From contig CAIMVM010000028.1 of NCBI GenBank assembly GCA_903844895.1, forward strand, positions 1 to 35,993: DNA of 35,993 nucleotides, in the 5' to 3' direction. Shown piece after piece: positions 8,733 to 16,486 of this stretch (positions are counted from its first letter, which is position 1; every line of letters begins with the position of its first letter). The translations under genes and the position numbers were made by a program. The notes below the pieces were generated by a model. The model saw only the letters and a list, made by a program, of their open reading frames with translations. It made no database searches and had not been told where the DNA came from. Origin of the DNA: an uncultured Pseudomonadota bacterium (GTDB lineage Bacteria > Bdellovibrionota_B > Oligoflexia > Oligoflexales > CAIMVM01).

Positions 8733-8916
8733 ATACCTCCTCCTAAATCCTTTTTCTTAACGCTTAAGAGGCGAGGTTTGACTTAAGGAATGCTGTGCCA
8801 AGGGGGGGGAGACGCTTGAACAAGGATTTGGAAACCAAATCCATGCCTCGTAATACCTTCTGTCCAAGTCTGTTCTGGACCTACGACACGTCAAGCAGGT
8901 TCAGACAAAAGGGTTG

Positions 8917-8958
8917 CGCTTTCCGCTTTCCGATTTCCAATTTCCGATTTCCGCTTTC
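8917..8958. repeat. Six tandem copies of a 7-bp unit, CGCTTTC and variants
   Basis: Read in sevens, the copies are CGCTTTC, CGCTTTC, CGATTTC, CAATTTC, CGATTTC and CGCTTTC. All share the frame C-x-x-TTTC, with changes only at positions 2 and 3. It is a heptanucleotide short tandem repeat lying in intergenic DNA with no coding role. Whether it recurs elsewhere in the genome cannot be seen. Confidence 0.85.
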
Positions 8959-9106
8959 TGACGGTCAGCCATTGAGAGTAAACATGTATCGATTTATTTA
9001 AACCGACTTCCTAGAGAGATAAAGCGGTCCAATTTGGATCTATTTGACTCGAGCCTAGTTATCAAGCATAGTAGGTCTCTTAGTTTCCTCGAAAGTTCAA
9101 TAGTTT

Positions 9107-9150
9107 AATTTTAGACGAGCTCCTCGCCGAGGTAGGGCTTTTCTAAAATT
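9107..9150. promoter_or_regulatory. Inverted repeat with nested CCTCG/CGAGG arms, function unknown
   Basis: AATTTTAGA (9107-9115) is perfectly complementary to TCTAAAATT (9142-9150). Between them lies CCTCG-C-CGAGG (9122-9132). It is 85 bases upstream of the methyltransferase GTG and has no U run, so it is not a simple terminator. It could be an operator or a leader-RNA structure. Confidence 0.35.
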
Positions 9151-9234
9151 GAGCAAATTGATGCCGTGCCTGCAAGTATTTGAAGCTAGGACTCATAGAG
9201 TGTTAAAGCAGTAAGAAATTTTAAGGAGTTTGAA

Positions 9235-10032
9235 GTGTCAGAATCTCGCGACAAATATAGTCTCTATTTTAATTCTGTTCAAAATCCTGAGGCTGATATT
9301 GCCGTCATGAAACAGGCTTGGAAATCTAGGTATAAGGGCGAAATGTTTAAAGTCCTTCGGGAAGATTTTTGCGGTACCTTTGCGAATACCGTGGCGTGGG
9401 TCAAACAGCACAAGCTCAATCGCGGCATCGCCATTGATCTCGATAAATCCCCTATTGCTTACGGCAAAAAGAACTATTTGTCGACCTTGACGAAAGATCA
9501 GGAGTCGAGAGTCCAAATTTTAAACGAGAATGTATTGAGCAGTAAGCTCCCCAAAGCCGATGTCATATTTGCCTTTAACTTTTCGTATTACTGTTTTCAA
9601 GAGAGGAAAGTACTGAAGGCCTATTTTAAAGAAGTCTACAAGAAGCTAAATTCAAAAGGAATGTTTCTCATGGACTGCTTTGGCGGTTCTCTGACTCAAT
9701 TAACCAATGACTATAGCGTGTATTTTCCGTCGATGAAGTATACCTATCATTTTGAGCAGCTTTCCTTTGATCCTATCAATTCACGAGCAAAGCTTGCCAT
9801 TCACTTTCGATTTAAAAAAGGCAAGCCGCTTAACAACGCATTTGTATACGACTGGCGGATGTGGAGCATTCCTGAGCTTCGAGAAATTCTAGAAGAAGTA
9901 GGATTTAAGACGAGCACTGTTTTATGGGAGGGGCTTACGAAGTCAGGGGATGGAAATGGCAAATACCTGCCCAAGAAAACTGGGGAAGAATGTGAATCCT
10001 GGATTGCCTATATAGCAGCCTATAAGAGTTAA
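9235..10032 (+). CDS. Class I SAM-dependent methyltransferase, substrate unknown
   Basis: A 265-residue soluble protein with a Rossmann methyltransferase core. Motif I is degenerate (LREDFCGTFANTVAWV, where many members have E/D-x-G-x-G), but the following acidic strand GIAIDLDKSPIAYGKKN is the normal motif II that holds the SAM ribose. KADVIFAFNFSYYCFQER matches motif IV and LNSKGMFLMDCFGG motif V/VI. The C-terminal half has a YDWRMWSIPELREILEEVGF segment seen in small-molecule and protein methyltransferases of this type. The start is GTG with AAGGAG six bases upstream. It is a single gene ended by a strong terminator. I cannot name the substrate. Confidence 0.8.
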   Translation: MSESRDKYSLYFNSVQNPEADIAVMKQAWKSRYKGEMFKVLREDFCGTFANTVAWVKQHKLNRGIAIDLDKSPIAYGKKNYLSTLTKDQESRVQILNENVLSSKLPKADVIFAFNFSYYCFQERKVLKAYFKEVYKKLNSKGMFLMDCFGGSLTQLTNDYSVYFPSMKYTYHFEQLSFDPINSRAKLAIHFRFKKGKPLNNAFVYDWRMWSIPELREILEEVGFKTSTVLWEGLTKSGDGNGKYLPKKTGEECESWIAYIAAYKS

Positions 10033-10071
10033 AATTTTTCCTCCATGCGTCACTCATTTTCTCAGTGTTTG

Positions 10072-10106
10072 CAGACCTCTCCGATCCTTGGGAGGTCTGA
10101 TTTTTT
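10072..10106 (+). terminator. Rho-independent terminator after the methyltransferase gene
   Basis: CAGACCTC (10072-10079) pairs perfectly with GAGGTCTG (10092-10099) across a 12-base loop, followed by ATTTTTT (10100-10106). It lies 40 bases after the stop codon at 10032. Confidence 0.85.
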
Positions 10107-10357
10107 GTATTCCCTTGTTGTCAGAAATGAATCTTATAGAAGGAGTTTTTCCAAGCCCTGTTTCGTGCGCAAAGAGATTTTTTAATTTACGCTTTCTGTA
10201 ATGATCAAAGTTTGACTGGACATTTACTGGCTGCAAATTTTATCTGTTTCAGTAAATAGGCTCCCACAGCTTCATTGCTTCAAGGCCTCTTTTGCCGCTG
10301 CAATAAAACGGAATAAGAAAAGTTAGCATGCCTATAAACAGGTTGCGCATTTTGGCT
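10107..10357. other. Gene-free gap between convergent genes
   Basis: Together with the terminator this fills the 325 bases between the methyltransferase gene and dus. I see no coding frame with a start signal and no further structure. A minus-strand frame at 10054-10236 has no recognisable product. Confidence 0.5.
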
Positions 10358-11437
10358 TTAAGACTCAGTTTTGAGCTTTTTTAGCTCCCCAATCATATCC
10401 TCAAAAGTGTTAGCTCTAAGAGGTTCTGGAGCCATAGACGTCGAGTTCCAATTGGTGCGCATGTAACTCCAGATCATTTTGGTTCGAGCCAGAGATCGTC
10501 TTGTATTTCGATCTGTGTAAACGGCATTAATTTTTGCAAGCGCTTCTAATTTTTCGCGATAGAGGAGCCAGGAGTCTAGGGTTGGATTGGACTTAAGGGA
10601 AGCAGCGTCCAAAAGGCAGGGGAGAAAACCTTCAGGGTTTGCGTCATTCCAAAGTCTTGTCAGCCAATGAAAGACTTCTAAGTATATGAGAGCAAGTTCA
10701 TAGGAAACTTCGACCTTAGAGCCTTGAAGCTCCGAAAAAATCCAAGGTTTCTGAATGGCTCCTCTCGCTATAAATACGCCGGATAATTTGGGCGCGGTCT
10801 TAAGCCGATCTTCCATCATCGACTGGGAAACAATGTCACCGGACCCAAAAACCTTTCCTTTAAAAATACGAGAGGCTCGATCAATCATATTCCAGTCGGC
10901 ATAGCCAGAGTACTTTTGCTCGCGAGTTCTTCCATGAACCGTCAAATGTTTGAGAGAGTCTGCAGGGAGACAAGACACCAGTTCTTCAAAAAGGCTTTCA
11001 TCATGAAAACCAGTGCGCATTTTAAGACTCATCTTAGGACCGTCGAAATGGCTTACACATTCTTCAACAAAACTTTTAAATCCCTCAACAGTTTTCAGTA
11101 GGCTCGATCCTGACCCCTTGCCCGTAACCATTTTAGATGGGCATCCACAATTCATATCGACGGAATCTGCATCTTCAGGGAGTTGCTTACGAAGGCGGGC
11201 TAGAAATGATGGGTCAGGAGTCATAACTTGTAAGTGCGTCTGCCACCAAACCAGGTCCGTAAAAGAAGGAATTAAAACTTCCGGCCAAAATTCGGAGGGA
11301 AGTTCATTGTGTGGAAAACTTTCGGTTAGTCTTAAAAAAGGGGTATAAGAGGACGTGGGCTTTGAGATGAGGTTTACCCACATCCTAAACGGAAAGTCAC
11401 TTACGCCCTCCATGGGCCCTAAAATAGTTTCAATCAT
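10358..11437 (-). CDS. dus: tRNA-dihydrouridine synthase (Dus family)
   Basis: An FMN enzyme that reduces specific uridines in tRNA to dihydrouridine using NAD(P)H. The start MIETILGPMEGVSDFPFR is the FMN-binding PMxGVTD motif. The catalytic loop is DMNCGCPSKMVTGKGSGSSLL, containing the Cys that protonates the base. LSLKMRTGF, LTVHGRTREQKYSGYADW and FGSGDI complete the barrel motifs, and a helical domain typical of the tRNA-binding C-terminus follows. At 359 residues the length is slightly above average. The pattern does not let me pick DusA, B or C safely; DusC-like is my best guess. The ATG has no strong ribosome-binding site. Confidence 0.9.
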   Translation of the reverse strand: MIETILGPMEGVSDFPFRMWVNLISKPTSSYTPFLRLTESFPHNELPSEFWPEVLIPSFTDLVWWQTHLQVMTPDPSFLARLRKQLPEDADSVDMNCGCPSKMVTGKGSGSSLLKTVEGFKSFVEECVSHFDGPKMSLKMRTGFHDESLFEELVSCLPADSLKHLTVHGRTREQKYSGYADWNMIDRASRIFKGKVFGSGDIVSQSMMEDRLKTAPKLSGVFIARGAIQKPWIFSELQGSKVEVSYELALIYLEVFHWLTRLWNDANPEGFLPCLLDAASLKSNPTLDSWLLYREKLEALAKINAVYTDRNTRRSLARTKMIWSYMRTNWNSTSMAPEPLRANTFEDMIGELKKLKTES

Positions 11438-12602
11438 GCCGCAAACTCAGAGAAGAAAGGCATTATGTAGCATTCTCAGGTTGAGATTGCCATGGGTATT
11501 TGGGCTCTAACCTGCTTCTTATTGTAGTGGTAGATTCCAACAATTCAAACTTTTTGCCAGTTTAGGGTGATATTCAAGTTTGCTCTTTCAGCGCTTCAAC
11601 GACTGAGTTGGGAACTAGAAACTTGGCGACGCTATGCCGCCTAACGGGGTAACGATCGCCCAGGTATTTGTCTCCAGACGAGACACACCATCGCCATGGA
11701 TAAGCAAGTGATTTTCGCGCCGCTCCATGAAACTAATGCAAACTTGCAAAAAACACGTCTACTGTTCTTTTCCCAATTCTTCGATGCTGGCGGATCTATG
11801 GAAAAGCCTCCAAAGATGACGAGCAAAAAAACTTCCCGCTGTTACAACATGGAGTTCGGACATCGTTTCTTTAAAAGTTCTCAGACTGGTTTATAGCAAG
11901 TCGCACGCTTGGATTTCTTCAAAAAAAGTGTTTTTCTGGTGATAACATTCATTCCAAGCTCCGGTCCCAATAGGGAAATAGTTTTTGAGGATCTAAAGAT
12001 CCTTCAAATACTTTGTAAGCGCTTAGAGAAAGTCCGAATTTCGCTACCGCATTACTAGAAAAGAAAGCTCCCAGACTCGATATGGCCGACAAATTTCTGA
12101 TCTATCTGGAGACGCGCAAAATCAAAGGTCTGCACCTGCTCGGTCTTTTCATGCGAGAAGCCGAGCAATCATGGCCCTCGAAAACTACATGAAAGTATCC
12201 CCGTAATGAATCACTGCAAGGAATCTCCGCAAGGAATCAAAAGCTTTGAACACACTTATACTCTAAACAGGGTAGTTCCATAAATCGAACGTGGTTCAGA
12301 AGTCGTAATGCCTAAAATCAGATATGCATATGTAACTAGCCATATAATTTAACCTTTGTTTTTTTTTCGAAGCCCTAAGACAACTTCTCTTAAGAGCCTC
12401 TACCTGTCATCCTGAAAGCTTTAGGTTCAAATGTGACAGGCTATGGGACTTTGTTTAAAAAAGTAATGAATCCATAAATATAGCTGAGGGTTACAAAACA
12501 GATTTCCACAATGCGCCAGCAAATTCCAAATTAGAACTAGGGCAAAATTGATGATGAATTTATGATTTTTTTGATAATGCTGTAGAATTAAGAGGTGTGC
12601 AC
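11438..12602. other. 1.16-kb gene-poor stretch with protein-like but broken frames
   Basis: No complete gene is supported here. The frame at 11696-11896 (+) has an ATG but no ribosome-binding site. It continues after a TAG (11894-11896) in the same frame into 53 more protein-like codons, and a shifted frame then runs to 12192 (see separate entry). A minus-strand frame ending near 11590 reads MERRENHLLIHGDGVSRLE, also without a credible start. No transposase, repeats or RNA gene was recognised. It could be an eroded gene cluster or simply non-coding DNA. Confidence 0.4.
11897..12192 (+). pseudogene. Possible eroded gene of unknown family
   Basis: From 11897 the frame reads QVARLDFFKKSVFLVI...VFEDLKILQILCKRLEKVRI and stops at 12056-12058. 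The frame one base over then reads ALLEKKAPRLDMADKFLIYLETRKIKG...FMREAEQSW to a TGA at 12190-12192. Both halves have normal, amphipathic amino-acid composition. Together they would need a stop removed and one frameshift. There is no ribosome-binding site and no family match that I know. This is a weak call and chance open frames are a real alternative. Confidence 0.2.
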
Positions 12603-12678
12603 TGGTGGAGATAAGCGGATTCGAACCGCTGGCCTTCTGCGTGCAAGGCAGACGCTCTACCAACTGAGCTATATCCCC
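12603..12678 (-). tRNA. tRNA-Ala (anticodon UGC), CCA encoded
   Basis: The minus strand reads GGGGATATAGCTCAGTTGG from 12678. This gives a seven-base acceptor stem GGGGATA/TATCTCC with one G-U pair, a normal D arm, an anticodon loop CUUGCAC with anticodon UGC, a TTCGAATC T loop and discriminator A. The CCA end is encoded at 12603-12605. The length of 76 nt and GGGG start are typical of tRNA-Ala. It stands alone, not in an rRNA operon, although tRNA-Ala(UGC) is often found in the rRNA spacer. Confidence 0.96.
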
Positions 12679-12784
12679 AAGTGCAGAAGGAAATTGCCTG
12701 AAAAATTGTTTCTGTGCAAGTAAGAAATTCGAGAATCGTAAGTAATTTCCTTTTTTTTTAACTCTCTGAGATGTAGGGGGAAAT

Positions 12785-14371
12785 ATGGCGAAGATAAAGT
12801 GCCGAAAGTCAATCGCAACTGCTCTGATTTTAATCTCTTTAGGGTGCGGCAGCAAAAAAGGCAATTCTCCGGTGGCGCCAAATAGGGACAGCTCAGCTCT
12901 GCAGACTAAAATTGAGCTCTTGTCTGCAAAGAGCAAGGTGCCCAGTCGCATGCTATTGGCTGTGGCTTGGATGGAATCTGGCATGAATACCAAAAAAGCA
13001 TCGGTCGTCAGTCCAGATGGGAGTCAAACAAGTGGCTTTTTAGTGGGCGAATCGGCTTTTGGAATCGACAGAAAAACCTTAGGACTTGCCGATGATAAAA
13101 ACTCAGATGATCTAGAATATCAGGCTGAAAGATGGACCGATTTTGTGAATTTGAGGCTTTCCGAAGCGGATGTTAAGCTCAATCCTACCCCTAACACACT
13201 AGAGGAAAAACTGCGTTGGGTTTGGGAACTCTCCCAGATTCATCGGGCGGGCACCAAGGCGCGCTCAGACATCCGTTCCTTATTTGCTAAGGAGCTTATT
13301 AATACACTTAATAACGGCTTTCTTTGGGGGTCAGAAGCAGGAGACATCTTGCGGCTTGCCCCAGAAAATCCGAAAATCGACCTCGCCAATCTCCCTCCTG
13401 CCTATAAAGAGCTCCTGGCATTAGAAACGAGCAACCGCTCCGATAGCCCCAATGCCGACTTTTTGCCGCTGGTTTCAGTCATTGGTGAGGATGGCAATAA
13501 GCCCGATCATGTGGAAATCATTCAATGTCCCTTTTCTCTTTCAGCATGTCTGGAGCTGCAGGTTCCTAGAGGTGACAGTCCTTTCCGTCTTGAGGCGCAC
13601 TATGTCATCCCTCAAGATAGGTCTCTACTAAAGGGCCCTGTTCAAATCACGAGACACACGCAAGCTGTCCGATTAAGTGCCAGCAATGGCACACTAAGGA
13701 AAGTCGACAATGGCATTGTGATCATGCTTGTGGGCTCGAGCGGCCGCCTCGAAAAAGGAGTGCGAACTGAGGTCAATCCAAGTTGGCTTACCAAACGCCA
13801 GCTTTTAGATTTGTCGGTCATCGTCGAAGACGTCTGCAGTGCAATTGGTGCGGGAGAGCCAGAAAAAGAAGCTAAATGTATGAAAATCCCCCTCGACCGA
13901 GCGCCAGAGCCAAACGAAATCCATGTGCAAGGAGCCGGCACTCTTTTAAACTGGGGGGACGTCCCGGATTTTGATCCCATGATATTCTCGGCCTATTTTG
14001 CCAATCCAGGAAATGACCTTCCGGGTGGGCTCAGTCTTTCTGCGTCGTCAGTAGAGGTCAAAGCGGGTGAGCCGATCACGATGCATGCCCTCTTTACGGA
14101 CAGGGTTCGTCAAATCGTCTTTGAGCGAATGGTTCGTTGCCCGGATCAATCGATAGCTTGGACCAAAGTGAGTGAGTCACAAATCCGATATTCCACGAAA
14201 TTCTCCGACCAGTTTCAAATATGGGATGCGGGCCCCAATAACAACGGCAGTCATTTTATAAGAGCTAAAGCCTATGGCAAAGAAGGGCTTCTAGGGTGGG
14301 ATGTTCTTAAAATCTTCACTACAGGTTATGATCGCGACTATGCTGATGTGGTGGAAGATTGCCGAAAATAA
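12785..14371 (+). CDS. Lipoprotein with a lytic-transglycosylase-like N-terminal region
   Basis: A 528-residue exported protein. A signal peptide (KCRKSIATALILISLGC) ends at Cys21 in a near-canonical lipobox, so it is probably membrane-anchored in the periplasm. Residues about 42-100 read IELLSAKSKVPSRMLLAVAWMESGMN and later SAFGIDRKTLGL. This matches the start of SLT/goose-lysozyme-like domains, with Glu64 in ESGMN at the position of the catalytic acid and a G-[IL] segment after it. The remaining 400 residues, with several Cys, match nothing I recognise and may form beta-rich domains. AGGGGGA just upstream of the ATG supports the start. Peptidoglycan cleavage is an inference from the short motif only. 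It is convergent with the next gene. Confidence 0.75.
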   Translation: MAKIKCRKSIATALILISLGCGSKKGNSPVAPNRDSSALQTKIELLSAKSKVPSRMLLAVAWMESGMNTKKASVVSPDGSQTSGFLVGESAFGIDRKTLGLADDKNSDDLEYQAERWTDFVNLRLSEADVKLNPTPNTLEEKLRWVWELSQIHRAGTKARSDIRSLFAKELINTLNNGFLWGSEAGDILRLAPENPKIDLANLPPAYKELLALETSNRSDSPNADFLPLVSVIGEDGNKPDHVEIIQCPFSLSACLELQVPRGDSPFRLEAHYVIPQDRSLLKGPVQITRHTQAVRLSASNGTLRKVDNGIVIMLVGSSGRLEKGVRTEVNPSWLTKRQLLDLSVIVEDVCSAIGAGEPEKEAKCMKIPLDRAPEPNEIHVQGAGTLLNWGDVPDFDPMIFSAYFANPGNDLPGGLSLSASSVEVKAGEPITMHALFTDRVRQIVFERMVRCPDQSIAWTKVSESQIRYSTKFSDQFQIWDAGPNNNGSHFIRAKAYGKEGLLGWDVLKIFTTGYDRDYADVVEDCRK

Positions 14372-14391
14372 CTAGCAATATGCTAAGAAGG

Positions 14392-14745
14392 CTAAGGCCA
14401 TCCTAAATACTTGTTAGATACCGGATCATCTTTGGGTTCATAAATGACTCCATCACGAATGATCCGGTCTCGCACCGAGACGTCTGTATAGTTGACAAAC
14501 GTCGTTTCCCCATCCTCTTTGCTGAGCTGAAGCACGTTTGGATTTTTCCAACTAATGTGTTTCACAGAGTAATCGGAGTTTTCTACCCAGTCCTCGTTTT
14601 TACTTTGCTTTAGTTCTACGACGTCTGTTGGTAAAATATCATGGAGCTTTTCAGGAGGTCTTCGAACAATTTTCTTCACTTCGCCTGCCTGGTCTTTATA
14701 CCAAACCGTATAGCGATTTCGTGGAAATTGTATCGAATTACTCAT
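14392..14745 (-). CDS. Conserved-looking small protein of unknown function
   Basis: A 117-residue protein, MSNSIQFPRNRYTVWYKD..., with no signal peptide, membrane segment or motif I recognise. It is rich in charged residues and short beta-type stretches (RYTVWYK, TTFVNYTDVSV, GVIYEP) and ends YLGWP, so it looks like a small soluble beta fold. TTAGGAG stands six bases before the ATG, which makes it a convincing gene. It is divergent from hpt, with about 100 bases of shared promoter region. The A/T-rich stretch there (14790-14830) is a likely promoter zone. Confidence 0.65.
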   Translation of the reverse strand: MSNSIQFPRNRYTVWYKDQAGEVKKIVRRPPEKLHDILPTDVVELKQSKNEDWVENSDYSVKHISWKNPNVLQLSKEDGETTFVNYTDVSVRDRIIRDGVIYEPKDDPVSNKYLGWP

Positions 14746-14846
14746 TTCGGGCTCCTAAAGGACAGCCTGTTTTCGTCATGAATCCTAATTTCTTTATTGA
14801 GTTCTGTTATAAAATCGATTTAATTGTATGATATTAGGAGTTTGGC

Positions 14847-15377
14847 ATGAGTTACGCAGAACAAAAAGTACGGGTTTATCTCACCGCTGAGCAACTGTCG
14901 GCGAGAGTTAAGGCCTTAGGAGAAAAGATTACCGCTGATCTTCGTGGAAAGCCGCTTGTGGTGATTTCCATTATGAAAGGAGGCGCCATGTTTGCTGCTG
15001 ATTTAGTTAGGCACATTGATTTGCCCATGGAAATGGAATATCTCTACGCCCGAAGCTATTCGGGGAGTAAAAGTACGGGAATTGTTGAAGTGGAGCGAAT
15101 TCCGCGCCTTGATTTGAAAGGCAAGAATCTTCTATTGATTGAGGACATTATCGATACGGGGCTCACCATGGATACTATCAAGGTAGAGATGACTAAACTT
15201 GGCGCTGAACGAGTTCTGCTTAGCAGTATGCTTTCAAAACCTGCAAGGCGAGTCGTCGAGATATCCATTGACTATTTAGGCTTTGAAATACCGGATGAGT
15301 TTGTCGTGGGATATGGTCTAGATTATAACGAAGACTATAGAAATTTGCCTTACATTGGCATCTATTCCGAAACCTAA
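14847..15377 (+). CDS. hpt: Hypoxanthine(-guanine) phosphoribosyltransferase
   Basis: A purine salvage enzyme that joins hypoxanthine or guanine to PRPP to make IMP or GMP. It has 176 residues, the normal length. The PRPP-binding loop is LLLIEDIIDTGLTM, the pyrophosphate loop is VVISIMKGGAMFAADL, the flexible loop segment is YLYARSYSGSKSTGIVEV, and the base-contact strand is PDEFVVGYGLDYNEDYRNLPYIG. All are typical of bacterial Hpt. TTAGGAG lies before the ATG. It is a single gene followed by two small convergent genes. Confidence 0.96.
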   Translation: MSYAEQKVRVYLTAEQLSARVKALGEKITADLRGKPLVVISIMKGGAMFAADLVRHIDLPMEMEYLYARSYSGSKSTGIVEVERIPRLDLKGKNLLLIEDIIDTGLTMDTIKVEMTKLGAERVLLSSMLSKPARRVVEISIDYLGFEIPDEFVVGYGLDYNEDYRNLPYIGIYSET

Positions 15378-15388
15378 GTCAAATATAT

Positions 15389-15598
15389 TTACTTCTTTTC
15401 TAAATTCTTCAAATCTTGCATCAGTCGATTGATGCGATCGAGGCTAGACTTGATTTTTTGAAGTCGTTCTGGGAGGGTTCCCGAGGCTTCATTGCCAACC
15501 TGAGTGGTTCCTAGAGGCTTTCGGCTGCCCGAAAACGTTTCATGGGCTATTTTTTTGTTTCTAAACGACGCTAAATCCACAACAGTTGCCTTCGACAT
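15389..15598 (-). CDS. Small protein with VVDL-type N-terminus and C-terminal coiled coil
   Basis: A 69-residue soluble protein. It opens MSKATVVDLASFRNKK and ends in a predicted amphipathic helix or coiled coil (ERLQKIKSSLDRINRLMQDLKNLEKK). GGGGGA is five bases before the ATG. The neighbouring minus-strand gene also begins with a VV-x-L-F-x-x-KK type motif, so the two may be related or bind the same partner. No family assigned. Confidence 0.6.
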   Translation of the reverse strand: MSKATVVDLASFRNKKIAHETFSGSRKPLGTTQVGNEASGTLPERLQKIKSSLDRINRLMQDLKNLEKK

Positions 15599-15638
15599 TT
15601 GAATCCCCCAGTATTAGCAAATGATTTACAGTAAAAAC

Positions 15639-15851
15639 TTAGTCTTTGATGTTATAGGTACGAAGAACCGATTTGTTAGCCTTCAGACGTTCCTGTCTCA
15701 TTCTTTCCGCATTTTCTACGTTCTTCTTCATGCTATTTAAAAAACTGTCGGCAGACTGTTCTGCGTTTAATTCCTTAGGTGCGTTGACATGAGAAGGAAC
15801 TGTCTTTTTGGCTCCAAACAATGAGACTACATTGGTGGCTTCGTTTTTCAT
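15639..15851 (-). CDS. Small protein with VVSLFGAKK N-terminus, unknown function
   Basis: A 70-residue soluble protein, MKNEATNVVSLFGAKK..., with a charged helical C-terminal half (FLNSMKKNVENAERMRQERLKANKSVLRTYN). The open frame reaches further up, to 15914, but AAAAGGAG six bases before the ATG at 15851 decides the start. It lies 40 bases upstream of the preceding small gene on the same strand, so the two are probably one transcript. The shared N-terminal motif with that protein is the only clue to its role. Confidence 0.6.
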   Translation of the reverse strand: MKNEATNVVSLFGAKKTVPSHVNAPKELNAEQSADSFLNSMKKNVENAERMRQERLKANKSVLRTYNIKD

Positions 15852-16486
15852 CGTGACTCCTTTTCTCTGTCGAATGACTTGTCTTTCATCAGATGGGCCG
15901 TTCCCAACTGTCATACTCTATCTTCAAGCCTCGTGCCAACAAGAAAACTCTCAGGCCATTAGGTAACTGCCTGCTATTACTAGCAAATTCAAAAAAGTGC
16001 CAGCTGCCATTCGGGTCGTGCTGTTAGGTCTCTTTACACTTCCCTTGAAATCTCGACAAAGGGAGGTGGCGGGGCAGCGTCTCAACTATTTTATTAGTAT
16101 TGTTGGGAGGTTATGGCGCGAGGCTCGCCCGATTTCAGCAGTTTTCGAGGGGGGTCGCTAGACTCTAAGGGCCCCGGCCGGCAAACATCAGAAAAGACCG
16201 GCAAAAAGCCCCAAAAGAAGCAAATCTTCGACTAAGATGCGTCACAGGCGATCAAGAAGGCCCCCTCAAAAAGCACTTAAGGAGTTTAAAAAGTCTCCTT
16301 ATACCGACTGGTGACGGCTCGCTTTTAGTGCTTGAAGCACTAGAAAATAGAGGTAGAGGAAACCTCCAAAATTCAGCCATGCAGGGCAAAAAGCCCTGCC
16401 GACACCGCAGCCTCTAAGGACGCGGCTTAAAGTAGGGCCCTGCAAATGAGCTTGCGCGCTTTCACCGGTAGCTCAAGGCCCAGGAA
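15852..16486. other. 635-base gene-free stretch rich in inverted repeats
   Basis: No credible coding frame is present. The left part contains the promoter region of the small-protein pair. The right part (about 16,270-16,440) holds a series of perfect short hairpins, listed separately. GC-rich tracts such as GGGCCCCGGCCGG (16170-16182) stand out from the A/T-richer spacers elsewhere in the window. No tRNA, tmRNA or SRP RNA pattern was found. Confidence 0.5.
16279..16399. ncRNA. Cluster of four perfect hairpins, candidate structured RNA
   Basis: In 121 bases: AAGGAG/CTCCTT (16279-16284 with 16295-16300); TAGTGCTT-G-AAGCACTA (16326-16342); GAGGT/ACCTC (16350-16354 with 16362-16366); and GCAGGGC-AAAAA-GCCCTGC (16381-16399). 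A further GGGCCCTGC follows near 16435 and could compete with the last stem. None is followed by a T run, so they are not ordinary terminators. Strand and transcription are unknown, and a repeated-element remnant is an equal alternative. Confidence 0.3.

Larger units (their letters stand above)
8733..9234. other. Gene-free stretch with a heptamer repeat and one hairpin
   Basis: No coding frame here has a ribosome-binding site or a recognisable product. The only open frame of note (8795-9001) runs through the heptamer repeat and is low-complexity. The stretch holds a 7-bp tandem repeat (8917-8958) and a long-stemmed inverted repeat (9107-9150), listed separately. The promoter of the methyltransferase gene is presumably in the last 80 bases, but no clear -35/-10 pair was recognised. 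Confidence 0.5.

Noticed and set aside
8795-9001. 68-residue plus-strand frame
   Set aside because: Low complexity, caused by the heptamer repeat, with no start signal.
12427-12993. 188-residue minus-strand frame
   Set aside because: It runs through the tRNA-Ala gene and overlaps the well-supported lipoprotein gene, so it is a chance frame.
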